9,664 nt of DNA from an uncultured Jannaschia sp. (GCA_937916365.1 CALFSY010000013.1:1-9664), one strand, 5' to 3'. Numbered from the stretch's first letter, positions 1 through 7,076 are shown. Numbers and translations: made by a program. The notes: generated by a model from the letters alone, not told the origin.

Positions 1-59
1 CCCGGAACAACGGTAAACGGGCTTGGTTTGCTTCAAACAAATCGCGAAACAAACCACAC

Positions 60-83
60 GGCGCAATCAAACGAACGCGCGCC
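60..83 (-). terminator. Possible weak terminator after prfB
   Basis: Immediately after the prfB stop codon the minus strand can form a stem of GGCGC with GCGCC around a 14-base loop, followed by a T-rich but interrupted stretch (GTGTGGTTTGTTTC). The 5-bp stem, long loop and absence of an unbroken T-run make it a poor intrinsic terminator. A second small inverted repeat, GTTTG-CTT-CAAAC, lies at 26-38. I see nothing else in positions 1-59. Confidence 0.25.
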
Positions 84-1211
84 TTAATCTTCCGCCTGTG
101 CCTCTGCCCGGGTTTTACCTGATACGTTTAGCGCCAGGACCGATGCCATGACCCCGTCTAAATCCCCGTCTAGCACGCCACTGGTGTCTGATGTTTCAAA
201 ACCTGTGCGCAAATCTTTGACCATTTGATACGGCTGCAGCACATAAGATCGGATTTGATTGCCCCACCCAGCCTCACCCTTGGCATCGTGTGCCTCTTGG
301 ATCGAAGCCGTGCGCCGTTCCAATTCCCGTTGATATAGGCGCGATTTCAACGCTTTCATGGCGATGTCGCGGTTTTGGTGTTGCGATTTTTCAGAACTGG
401 TCACCACGATCCCCGTTGGCAAATGGGTAATCCGCACGGCGGAATCGGTGGTGTTCACATGCTGCCCCCCCGCGCCTGAGGACCGATAGGTATCAATGCG
501 CAAATCAGCGGGGTTTACATCAACCTCAATCGCATCATCAACCACAGGATACACCCAGACCGAACTAAACGACGTATGCCGCCGGGCGGAACTGTCATAG
601 GGGGAAATGCGCACCAAACGGTGGACCCCGCTTTCCGATTTTAACCATCCATAGGCGTTGTGGCCCGAAATTTTATATACAACGGATTTAATGCCCGCCT
701 CTTCGCCCGGGGTGGTAGATTGCAAATCAACCGCATACCCCTTTTTTTCGGCCCATCGCACATACATGCGCGCCAACATCGCGGCCCAGTCACAGCTTTC
801 GGTGCCCCCTGCGCCAGAATTGATTTCCAAAAACGTATCGTTGGCGTCCGCCTCGCCATCCAATAACGCCTCCAGCTCTTTCGCGGCGGCACGGTCGGCC
901 AACGCGGCAAGGGCAGTTTCGGCCTCGGCCACCACATCGGCGTCACCTTCGGCATCGCCTAGTGCGATCAATTCGATATGATCCTCAAGATCGGATTTTA
1001 TGGCATCATAAGTGCCAAGTTTATCAAGCAAGATTTGCCGATCGCGCATCAATTTCTGTGCCTGATTTTGATCGGCCCACAGGTTTGGGTCCTCTACCCG
1101 GGCATTAAATTCCTCTAACCGATGGGGGGCCGTTTCAATATCCATCCGTTGCCCCAACAGATGCAGGGATTTGCGGATGTTATCGATATGGGTCTGGGTT
1201 TCGGCACGCAT
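84..1211 (-). CDS. prfB: Peptide chain release factor 2 (RF2)
   Basis: RF2 recognises UAA and UGA stop codons in the ribosomal A site and triggers hydrolysis of peptidyl-tRNA. The 375-residue product has the usual RF2 layout: an N-terminal helical domain, a domain containing NSGAGGTES and GVHRLVR, the stop-codon tripeptide region (residues about 203-205, here SPY where E. coli has SPF), and the catalytic GGQ at about 248-250 within SSGAGGQHVNTTDS. The frame stays open upstream to 1382, but the ATG at 1211 (MRAETQ...) matches the start I recall for alphaproteobacterial RF2; the extra 57 codons are basic, low-complexity and overlap the 3' end of the upstream gene. There is no clear Shine-Dalgarno sequence before 1211. 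Unlike E. coli prfB, no in-frame UGA or frameshift site interrupts the early codons, so the classical autoregulatory frameshift is absent. It is last in a minus-strand gene series, 91 bases after the ferredoxin-like gene. Confidence 0.96.
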   Translation of the reverse strand: MRAETQTHIDNIRKSLHLLGQRMDIETAPHRLEEFNARVEDPNLWADQNQAQKLMRDRQILLDKLGTYDAIKSDLEDHIELIALGDAEGDADVVAEAETALAALADRAAAKELEALLDGEADANDTFLEINSGAGGTESCDWAAMLARMYVRWAEKKGYAVDLQSTTPGEEAGIKSVVYKISGHNAYGWLKSESGVHRLVRISPYDSSARRHTSFSSVWVYPVVDDAIEVDVNPADLRIDTYRSSGAGGQHVNTTDSAVRITHLPTGIVVTSSEKSQHQNRDIAMKALKSRLYQRELERRTASIQEAHDAKGEAGWGNQIRSYVLQPYQMVKDLRTGFETSDTSGVLDGDLDGVMASVLALNVSGKTRAEAQAED

Positions 1212-1302
1212 CGGGGGCTTAGGGTATCGTGGAATGGGTTTGTGGGTGGGTTTTGATGTATCCAAACGCACGCTGCATCGCAACCGCCCGTAATGGGCAT
1301 GA

Positions 1303-1959
1303 TCATGCGGGATGGAAATGGCGCATGTGAAACGCCGATTGCGCGGGGTGTCGGCCGTATGTTTGGCTAATCGGACACGCACGGCGCACAGCGCAGCCTT
1401 GGGTCATACATGCCTGTCCTGCGGCGGTATCCAACCACGCATGGCAGGCGGCGGTATCATACCCCGTTTCGGTTAAGGCATTGACGGGACACGCGGCCAA
1501 ACAGGGGCGTGTGCAATCAACGCACGGTTTCGATGTGCAGGTGGGGGGCAACGAAATTTTTTCCGGCAAGGCAATGGCCCCACGATAGGATACCATCAAT
1601 CCCGCCGTGTCATGCACCAACAAAGACACCGGGCTGACCCATGCACGACCGGATCGTTGTGCCCAAGCAATAAACGGATGCCACGGTGGCCCCCCAAACG
1701 GGAACAAAGCCCGCCCCCCAAAATCGCGGGCCAAACGGTCAATTACACGTTCGGACCATCGGTCAAGCGGATTGGGATTTCCATCCTCAAATTCGGGGCA
1801 TGTTGTGACATGCGCCCAAAACCCAGGATCCCCCGGTCCCAAAAGCAACAGGATTTTGTCATCCGCGGCAACACCATCGCCCGCGTTCGGATGAAATGCA
1901 CCTAAAATCGACAGATGATGCGCGGCGGCATTGTGTTCGATTTCTAGGTAACGTTTCAT
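1303..1959 (-). CDS. 4Fe-4S ferredoxin-like protein of unknown function
   Basis: This 218-residue protein carries a C-terminal cysteine region that should bind iron-sulfur clusters. One motif is C146-x2-C149-x3-C153-x3-C157-P, and a second set is C184-x4-C189-x5-C195-P, with extra cysteines at 141 and 172. The approximately 140 residues before them contain no cluster motif, signal peptide or membrane segment that I can see, so it is probably cytoplasmic. The spacing differs from the classical CxxCxxCxxxCP by one residue in the first motif. The cysteine region resembles the ferredoxin half of QueG-type epoxyqueuosine reductases, but I see no cobalamin-binding domain, so I do not assign that activity. 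I recall similar proteins simply called ferredoxin in Rhodobacterales. It follows argB after a 44-base gap and precedes prfB by 91 bases on the same strand, which suggests co-transcription. The physiological electron partner is unknown. The ATG at 1959 is the only reasonable start; its ribosome binding site is weak. Confidence 0.85.
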   Translation of the reverse strand: MKRYLEIEHNAAAHHLSILGAFHPNAGDGVAADDKILLLLGPGDPGFWAHVTTCPEFEDGNPNPLDRWSERVIDRLARDFGGRALFPFGGPPWHPFIAWAQRSGRAWVSPVSLLVHDTAGLMVSYRGAIALPEKISLPPTCTSKPCVDCTRPCLAACPVNALTETGYDTAACHAWLDTAAGQACMTQGCAVRRACPISQTYGRHPAQSAFHMRHFHPA

Positions 1960-2003
1960 ATTTTAAGACTCGCCGTGGGTGGGTGCAGAATACTCGCGCG
2001 GCA

Positions 2004-2879
2004 TCAGACGCGGATCATAGACCCCGCGCCATGATCGGTAAACAATTCCAACAACACCGCATGGGGCACACGCCCATCAATGATCGCACACGCACGTGCG
2101 CCATGGCGCACGGCGGACAGGGCCGTTTCAACCTTGGGGATCATACCGCCATGGATCACGCCCTGCGCGATCATCGCCTCAACCTCTGCGCTGCTAAGGG
2201 ATGTGACCACATCCCCCCCGGTGTCTTTTACCCCGGCGACATCGGTCAACATTAAAAGCCTGTCTGCCTGTAACGCGGCGGCGATGGCGCCGGCCATGGT
2301 ATCGCCGTTAATGTTATACGTTTGGCCGTCACGCCCCGCACCAAGGGGGGCGATAACGGGGATCATACCACTGTCAAACAAATGCCTTACCACATCGGGC
2401 GTGACCTGCACCGGATTACCCACAAAGCCCAGCGCAGGATCGGCGGGGTCGCACACTACCAAATTTGCGTCTTTGCCCGATAATCCCACGGCCTGTCCAC
2501 CTTGGGCGTTTATGGATTGCACGATACCTTTGTTGACATGCCCCGATAGCACCATTTCAACCACCTCGACCGTGGCGGCGTCGGTTACACGCTTTCCTTT
2601 TACAAAGGTCGACGGCTGCCCAAGTTTATCTAGCATCCGATCAATCATCGGCCCGCCGCCATGGACAACCACGGGATTTACCCCAACCTGACGCAGCAAA
2701 ACAATATCGCGCGCGAAACGATCCATCGCGGGGGCATCCCCCATGGCGTTGCCCCCAAATTTAATCACGACCACCGCCCCATCGTAGCGTTGTAGATGGG
2801 GTAATGCCTCACTCAACGTGCGGGCGGTGGCGATATTGTCGCGGGATGTTTGTTGTGGTTTCATGTCCATGGGCCCCAT
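2004..2879 (-). CDS. argB: Acetylglutamate kinase
   Basis: ArgB phosphorylates N-acetyl-L-glutamate with ATP, the second step of arginine biosynthesis, in the cytoplasm. The 291-residue frame shows amino-acid-kinase landmarks: K40 in VIKFGGNAM, the substrate-binding glycine loop VHGGGP (72-77), GKRVTDAATVEVVEMVLSG (95-113), NGDTMAGA (191-198), TDVAGV (212-217) and GGMIPK (244-249). The N-terminal helix before K40 (ATARTLSEALPHLQRY) and the C-terminal HGAGSM are of the type found in arginine-inhibited hexameric enzymes, so feedback inhibition by arginine is likely (inference). Three ATGs compete for the start: 2879, 2870 and 2864. The last (MKPQQ...) gives a length closest to the relatives I recall and has GGGG about nine bases upstream, so the true start may be 2864. 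It lies 42 bases after engB and is probably in the same transcript. Confidence 0.96.
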   Translation of the reverse strand: MGPMDMKPQQTSRDNIATARTLSEALPHLQRYDGAVVVIKFGGNAMGDAPAMDRFARDIVLLRQVGVNPVVVHGGGPMIDRMLDKLGQPSTFVKGKRVTDAATVEVVEMVLSGHVNKGIVQSINAQGGQAVGLSGKDANLVVCDPADPALGFVGNPVQVTPDVVRHLFDSGMIPVIAPLGAGRDGQTYNINGDTMAGAIAAALQADRLLMLTDVAGVKDTGGDVVTSLSSAEVEAMIAQGVIHGGMIPKVETALSAVRHGARACAIIDGRVPHAVLLELFTDHGAGSMIRV

Positions 2880-2921
2880 AGGGATTGGATAGGCGAAGAC
2901 CGCCTGCGTGTGAAGCGGTGG

Positions 2922-3578
2922 TTATTCAAATCCGGCAATAATGGCGCGCAGCGTGGCAATCCCTGCGCCTGTTTCGGCGGATGTGCACACCAATTCGGGA
3001 AATGCGGCGGGATGTTTGGCCAATGCTGCGCGTGTGGTGGCCAATGCCTTTTGTCCGGCGATGTCACTTTTGACTTTGTCCGCCTTTGTGAACACAACCT
3101 GAAAAGGCACGGCGGCGGTATCAAGCAAGGTCATAATATCGTTGTCAACGGCCTTTGCGCCATGGCGATGGTCGATCAACAAAAACACCCGCCGTAATGT
3201 GGCGCGCCCTGCAAGATAAGTTTTCAACAGGGCCTGCCAATTTTTGACCACCGGCAACGGGGCTTGTGCATACCCGTATCCTGGCAAATCCACCAAATAA
3301 TGGCTTTGCCCTAAGGTGAAAAAATTGATTTCTTGCGTGCGGCCCGGGGTGTTTGAGGCACGGGCAAGCGCCCTACGCCCCGTCAACGCATTGATAAGGG
3401 TTGATTTGCCCACATTTGACCGCCCTGCAAAACACACCTCAACGCGATCGGCGGCGGGCAAACCATCCATCGCCACAACGCCCTTCAAGAAATCTATTTG
3501 TCCAGTAAATAACCGCCGTCCGGATTCATACGCGTGCGCATCGGGTTCGGCGGCAAATGGGAATGCAAGCATGGCCAT
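2922..3578 (-). CDS. engB: Ribosome biogenesis GTPase EngB (YihA/YsxC)
   Basis: EngB is a small GTPase of the TrmE-Era-EngA superfamily that assists large ribosomal subunit assembly. The 218-residue product shows all G motifs in order: G1 GRSNVGKS (52-59), the G2 region SNTPGRTQ (75-82), G3 DLPGYG (97-102), G4 TKAD (164-167) and G5 TSAETG (199-204). The length is normal for this single-domain family. The N-terminus reads MAMLAFPFAAEPD; the relatives I recall begin close to the second methionine, so the start may be 3572 rather than 3578. Neither has a strong ribosome binding site. The gene begins 20 bases after the yidC stop and ends 42 bases before argB, so it is probably translated from the yidC transcript. 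The cluster pairs it with other ribosome- and translation-related genes (rpmH, rnpA, prfB). Confidence 0.96.
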   Translation of the reverse strand: MAMLAFPFAAEPDAHAYESGRRLFTGQIDFLKGVVAMDGLPAADRVEVCFAGRSNVGKSTLINALTGRRALARASNTPGRTQEINFFTLGQSHYLVDLPGYGYAQAPLPVVKNWQALLKTYLAGRATLRRVFLLIDHRHGAKAVDNDIMTLLDTAAVPFQVVFTKADKVKSDIAGQKALATTRAALAKHPAAFPELVCTSAETGAGIATLRAIIAGFE

Positions 3579-3598
3579 GGTCGCACAATGCCCGTGGT

Positions 3599-5452
3599 TT
3601 ATTTGCCCTCGGTTTTTTTACGCTGAAACGCCGATCGGATATTGCCGAATAAATCGGGTTTGTATCCGTGGCTGCGCATAATCAGGTATTGTTGGGCAAA
3701 GGTGATAAGGTTGTTGGCAATCCAATACACCAACAGACCGCTGGCAAAACTGCCCAACATAAACATGAACACCCATGGCATATAGGCAAAAATCATCGCC
3801 TGCGTTGGGTCAGGCGGGGCGGGATTTAATTTTTGCTGCAACCACATAGATACGCCCAACAACAGCGGCAAAATACCGATAAAGACCAACGCCATGATTG
3901 ATCCAGCCTCGGGCGGGGCCCAAGGGAACAATCCATAAAAATTGAAAATCGACGATGGATCAGGTGCGGATAAATCCCGAAGCCAGCCAAAAAACGGTGC
4001 ATGACGCAATTCAAGCGTGACGAAAATCACCTTATAAAGCGAAAAGAAAATTGGAATTTGCAGCAAAATCGGTAAACAACCCGAGGCCGGGTTGACCTTG
4101 TTTTTGCGATACATTTCCATCATGCCTTTTTGCAGTTTTTCACGATCATCGCCTGCGCTTTCCCGTAATTTTTCCAATTCGGGTTGCAATTCGCGCATCC
4201 GCGCCATCGACGCATAGGATTTGTGCGCCAACGGATACAAAACCGCCTTTACGATGAGCGTTAGCGCAATAATTGCCAACCCCATGTTTCCAATCGCCAC
4301 GTTCAACGTGTGCAAAAGCCAAAACAAAGGTTTGGTTAGAAAATAAAACCACCCCCAATCAATGGAATCGATAAACCGCGCCACATTGCCCGTATTTTGA
4401 TAATCACGGATCGTTTCCCATTCTTTGGCGCCCGCAAACAACTGTGTTGTGACCGCCTGCGTTTCGCCGGGGCCCACAGTCACGGTAGGCAGGCGTGCCT
4501 CGGTCTGATAAATATCGGTGCCCGCCACATATTTCGTAACAGATGTAAAGGGTTGGTTTGCCCCCGGGATCAACGTTGTCATCCAGTATTTGTCGGTAAA
4601 CCCGATCCACCCGTTGGTCGTAACATCAATCACTTCGGCGCGGGCGGCTTCGCGATCTATAAAATCAAGATCGGGCAGATCATTATACGGCATCTCATCC
4701 AATTCACCGTCGATTTTGCGCACAACGCCTTCGTGTAGGATGAAAAAGTTTTGTAAATCTTCCGGCAATCCATGGCGGGCAACGATGCCATACGGGGCAA
4801 CGCGCGCGGCCACCGTGCCGGTGTTTTCAACCGATTGGGTGACTGTGAACATATAATTTTCATCAACGGCAATGGTGCGGCGGAAAATCAATCCCGCGCC
4901 ATTATCCCAAACTAAGGTAATTGGGCGATCCAAACCAAGGGTGTCGCCGGTTTCGATTGACCACGGGGTGTTTGCCCCAGGCACATCATCAAACCATAAA
5001 TCGCCCCCCGGCGACCACCCATATAACGCATAATATGGATCAGCCCCACCAATCGGCGACAAAAGGCGCACAATAGGCGATCCTTCGTCGAGCGTTTCGG
5101 AATAGGCGCGCAACGATAAATCGTCGATCCGCCCACCTAGCAGGGAAATAGAGCCTTCCAACGCCTCAGTCTCAATAGATACACGCGCCGCCGTGGCCAG
5201 GGCGGCCTCGGTCGTTGCCACAGGGTCGGTTGTGGTTTGCACAACCTCACCACTTGCTGCCACGGGGGGGGTAAGTGCTATATCCTCGGTTTGCGGCGGG
5301 ATGACGGATGTGGACCCATCCCCGCCGTCAACCACAGTTGGGGCGTCTTGGGGAAGGTCGGGTTGAGGCGGTGGAAATAACACAAACCAGATAAGAATGA
5401 TCACACCGCTAAGAATTGTGGCCAGGATCAGGTTTTTGTTCTGATCTTCCAT
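3599..5452 (-). CDS. yidC: Membrane protein insertase YidC
   Basis: YidC inserts and folds inner-membrane proteins, alone or with SecYEG. The 617-residue protein has the Gram-negative layout. An N-terminal membrane anchor (about 8-26) is followed by a proline- and acid-rich linker (about 27-80). A large periplasmic P1 domain (about 85-350) precedes the conserved five-helix insertase core from about 366. The core contains VKAVLYPL with K402, equivalent to the groove arginine of E. coli; then SYASMARMR, a charged coiled-coil hairpin (about 419-452), NPASGCLPILLQIPIFFSLYKV (453-474) and LLVYWIANN (573-581). The C-tail is basic (RKKTEGK), suiting ribosome contact. The ATG at 5452 has AGGG about 11 bases upstream. 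The gene lies 51 bases after ttcA. A run of eight C residues (plus strand G, 5264-5271) in the linker codons is a potential slippage site. Confidence 0.97.
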   Translation of the reverse strand: MEDQNKNLILATILSGVIILIWFVLFPPPQPDLPQDAPTVVDGGDGSTSVIPPQTEDIALTPPVAASGEVVQTTTDPVATTEAALATAARVSIETEALEGSISLLGGRIDDLSLRAYSETLDEGSPIVRLLSPIGGADPYYALYGWSPGGDLWFDDVPGANTPWSIETGDTLGLDRPITLVWDNGAGLIFRRTIAVDENYMFTVTQSVENTGTVAARVAPYGIVARHGLPEDLQNFFILHEGVVRKIDGELDEMPYNDLPDLDFIDREAARAEVIDVTTNGWIGFTDKYWMTTLIPGANQPFTSVTKYVAGTDIYQTEARLPTVTVGPGETQAVTTQLFAGAKEWETIRDYQNTGNVARFIDSIDWGWFYFLTKPLFWLLHTLNVAIGNMGLAIIALTLIVKAVLYPLAHKSYASMARMRELQPELEKLRESAGDDREKLQKGMMEMYRKNKVNPASGCLPILLQIPIFFSLYKVIFVTLELRHAPFFGWLRDLSAPDPSSIFNFYGLFPWAPPEAGSIMALVFIGILPLLLGVSMWLQQKLNPAPPDPTQAMIFAYMPWVFMFMLGSFASGLLVYWIANNLITFAQQYLIMRSHGYKPDLFGNIRSAFQRKKTEGK

Positions 5453-5503
5453 TGGTTTTTACACCCTGCTGTTGGTATCAAAGGGGTTCAATAGATTGGA
5501 ATG

Positions 5504-6421
5504 TCAAAGGTCAAGGGCGTTTTCGGTTTGGAACGCCATTGGTATCGTGCTATTTGGCGCGCCATCGCGGGGATGCGCGGCCAATCCGGCGAAATCAAAC
5601 AATGCCGTATCCAACAGGTGCGAGGGCCGCGCCGACATAAGTGCCGAAAACATTTTTTGCCGCCGTCCGGGGGCGCGTGCCTCCCACATGTTTAACATAT
5701 GTTTGATTGCCTGACGTTGCAAACCATCCTGGCTGCCGCATAAATCGCAGGGGATGATGGGGTATTTCATGGCCTGCGCAAACGCGGCACAATCGGCCTC
5801 GGCCACATGGGCCAGCGGGCGCAAAACGAAAACGTCGCCTTCGTCGTTCAACAGTTTAGGTGGCATCGTGGCCAGTTTGCCACCGTGGAATAGATTAAGA
5901 AAAAACGTTTCTAAAATATCGTCGCGGTGATGGCCTAAAACAACGGCGGTGCATCCTTCCTCTCGTGCGATGCGGTAAAGATGGCCGCGCCGCAACCGTG
6001 AACATAGCGCGCAATAGGTGCGGCCCTGGGGCACCTTATCGGTGACGATGGTATAGGTGTCGGCGTATTCGATCCGATGTGGCACATCCATGCGGTGCAA
6101 AAAATCCGGCAAAACGGTGGCCGGAAACCCCGGTTGCCCCTGATCCAGATTACAGGCCAACAGATCCACCGGTAAAACACCACGCCATTGCAATTCAATC
6201 AGCGCAGCAAGCAAGGTGTAGCTGTCTTTGCCACCAGACAAACACACCAGCCACCGCGCACCCCGTTCCACCATGCCATAGCGATCAATGGCCACGCGGG
6301 TTTCGCGCACAATGCGTTTGCGCAACTTACGAAATTCGGTGGTTTTCGGCGCCCCGCGAAACAGGGGGTGGATATCATTATCTTCAGGGTTGACCAAAAG
6401 AAACTGCTCCAGTATCATCAT
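5504..6421 (-). CDS. ttcA: tRNA 2-thiocytidine(32) synthetase TtcA
   Basis: TtcA activates C32 of certain tRNAs with ATP and replaces its oxygen with sulfur, using an iron-sulfur cluster. The 305-residue product has the PP-loop SGGKDS (62-67), the paired cysteine motifs C137-x2-C140 (YCALCSRLRRG) and C225-x2-C228 (CDLCGSQ) characteristic of TtcA, and GHHRDDILET (163-172). The 5' end is uncertain: ATGs at 6421 and 6418 have no Shine-Dalgarno sequence, whereas a TTG at 6397 has GGAG nine bases before it, which would remove eight residues. The core (DIHPLFRGAPKTTEF...) is unaffected. Upstream, a divergent AT-rich gene separates ttcA from yidD, so ttcA needs its own promoter (candidate 6438-6465) or read-through. 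Downstream, yidC follows after 51 bases. One of its likely substrates, tRNA-Arg(ACG) with C at the start of its anticodon loop, is encoded at the right edge of the window. Confidence 0.95.
   Translation of the reverse strand: MMILEQFLLVNPEDNDIHPLFRGAPKTTEFRKLRKRIVRETRVAIDRYGMVERGARWLVCLSGGKDSYTLLAALIELQWRGVLPVDLLACNLDQGQPGFPATVLPDFLHRMDVPHRIEYADTYTIVTDKVPQGRTYCALCSRLRRGHLYRIAREEGCTAVVLGHHRDDILETFFLNLFHGGKLATMPPKLLNDEGDVFVLRPLAHVAEADCAAFAQAMKYPIIPCDLCGSQDGLQRQAIKHMLNMWEARAPGRRQKMFSALMSARPSHLLDTALFDFAGLAAHPRDGAPNSTIPMAFQTENALDL
6390..6418 (+). promoter_or_regulatory. Predicted sigma-70 promoter for the DUF1353 gene
   Basis: TTGACC at 6390-6395 (five of six consensus bases) and TATCAT at 6413-6418 (five of six) are separated by exactly 17 bases, placing a start site near 6425 and a leader of about 26 bases before the ATG at 6451. 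Both elements lie inside the first codons of ttcA on the other strand. This is a prediction from consensus only. Confidence 0.45.
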
Positions 6422-6429
6422 AATGTATT
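6422..6429. repeat. Left copy of inverted repeat flanking the DUF1353 gene
   Basis: AATGTATT here is the exact reverse complement of AATACATT at 7041-7048, just past the other end of the DUF1353 gene. The match does not extend beyond eight bases on either side, and both sites are AT-rich, so chance is possible. Confidence 0.35.
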
Positions 6430-6437
6430 GTTTAATA

Positions 6438-6465
6438 GGTATATAATTTCATGAAAAAATATCAA
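6438..6465 (-). promoter_or_regulatory. Possible promoter for ttcA
   Basis: On the minus strand TTGATA (6465-6460) and TATACC (6443-6438) are separated by 16 bases, giving a start site near 6431 and a leader of only about 10 bases before the ATG at 6421. The -35 element falls within the first codons of the divergent DUF1353 gene. The -10 match is only four of six bases. Confidence 0.3.
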
Positions 6466-7041
6466 TCATATATCCCAGAATTTGAAAATCCCTATCCCTC
6501 AAAACCGGTGAAGATTACGTATTTTAGATATGATAATGCTCTTATCTTGCTGCGTTTGATTGATAAGCAGAAAGTCAAATTTAGTAGTAAGAAAGACTCT
6601 AAATATATCGTAGCGGCAAATTACACTGTAACATGGTTTAAGTCATGTGAAGATACAGGAACTCAGATAACCGTGCCTCGGGGAATGATATCTGATTTAA
6701 CCAGTGTTCCAAAAATTTTTCGTCCTATAATAGGCCGGGTTGGGCCATGGTTAGAAGCGGTCATTGTGCATGACTTTCTTACAATTGCTTGGCGCACCTA
6801 TGACGGAAAAAACAGTGCAATGCGACGCCGATTCTCGGATCATATTATGTGGGTCGCGATGAATGAAGCTAATGTTGGTTGGAAAAAATACCTGATTTAC
6901 TTTGCAATTCGCGTGTGGGCGTTTTGGGAAAAAAATTTCTTGGGCTATATAAATATAGATCCTAAAAAACAGAATGATTTATATGTTGATTTGGACGATC
7001 CAGAAGTTCAAGAACAGCTTCCAACCAATTTGAAAATCTAA
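6451..7041 (+). CDS. DUF1353 family protein, likely horizontally acquired
   Basis: This 196-residue protein matches my recollection of the DUF1353 family, found mainly in phages and prophages and of unknown function. The diagnostic stretch runs from about 73 to 159: VPRGMISDLTSVPKIF (D82, S85, P87), then AVIVHDFL with H107-D108, then an aspartate/histidine pair at 130-131 and a hydrophobic helix (YLIYFAIRVWAFW). The invariant-looking Asp, Ser and His-Asp residues could form a metal or catalytic site, but no activity is established to my knowledge. About 70 residues precede the domain and about 35 acidic, Asp- and Pro-containing residues follow it. No signal peptide is evident. The gene is AT-rich with A/T-ending codons (about 33% GC in three sampled 60-base lines, 50% in one), unlike its GC-rich neighbours. 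It points against them, splitting yidD from ttcA. The ribosome binding site is weak (AGG at 6437-6439). These signs suggest recent transfer. The frame is intact, so it may be functional. Confidence 0.8.
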   Translation: MKKYQSYIPEFENPYPSKPVKITYFRYDNALILLRLIDKQKVKFSSKKDSKYIVAANYTVTWFKSCEDTGTQITVPRGMISDLTSVPKIFRPIIGRVGPWLEAVIVHDFLTIAWRTYDGKNSAMRRRFSDHIMWVAMNEANVGWKKYLIYFAIRVWAFWEKNFLGYINIDPKKQNDLYVDLDDPEVQEQLPTNLKI

Positions 7042-7048
7042 ATACATT
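7041..7048. repeat. Right copy of inverted repeat flanking the DUF1353 gene
   Basis: AATACATT starts on the last base of the DUF1353 stop codon and is the exact reverse complement of AATGTATT at 6422-6429. With the left copy it encloses the whole DUF1353 gene. It could be a trace of the insertion event or a coincidence of AT-rich sequence. Confidence 0.35.
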
Positions 7049-7051
7049 TCC

Positions 7052-7076
7052 AAAATTCGGTGCTTAATCTGGCACC
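7052..7076 (-). terminator. Possible weak terminator at the end of yidD
   Basis: GGTGC at 7059-7063 and GCACC at 7072-7076 form a 5-bp stem with an 8-base loop that contains the yidD stop codon. On the minus strand the stem is followed by GAATTTTGG, a short T-run. It is weak, and it is the only candidate between the convergent yidD and DUF1353 genes. Confidence 0.25.

Noticed and set aside
1212..1382. Extension of prfB by 57 codons upstream to 1382
   Set aside because: The extra residues are basic and unlike RF2, they overlap the 3' end of the upstream ferredoxin-like gene, and the ATG at 1211 matches the known N-terminus of the family.
2080..2691. 203-codon open frame antisense to argB
   Set aside because: It is a shadow of the argB coding frame with Pro/Ser/Thr-rich composition and no recognisable domain.
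6442..6447. Perfect TATAAT as the -10 of the DUF1353 gene
   Set aside because: It ends three bases before the ATG, so transcription would start within the first codons, and no -35 lies at a suitable distance.
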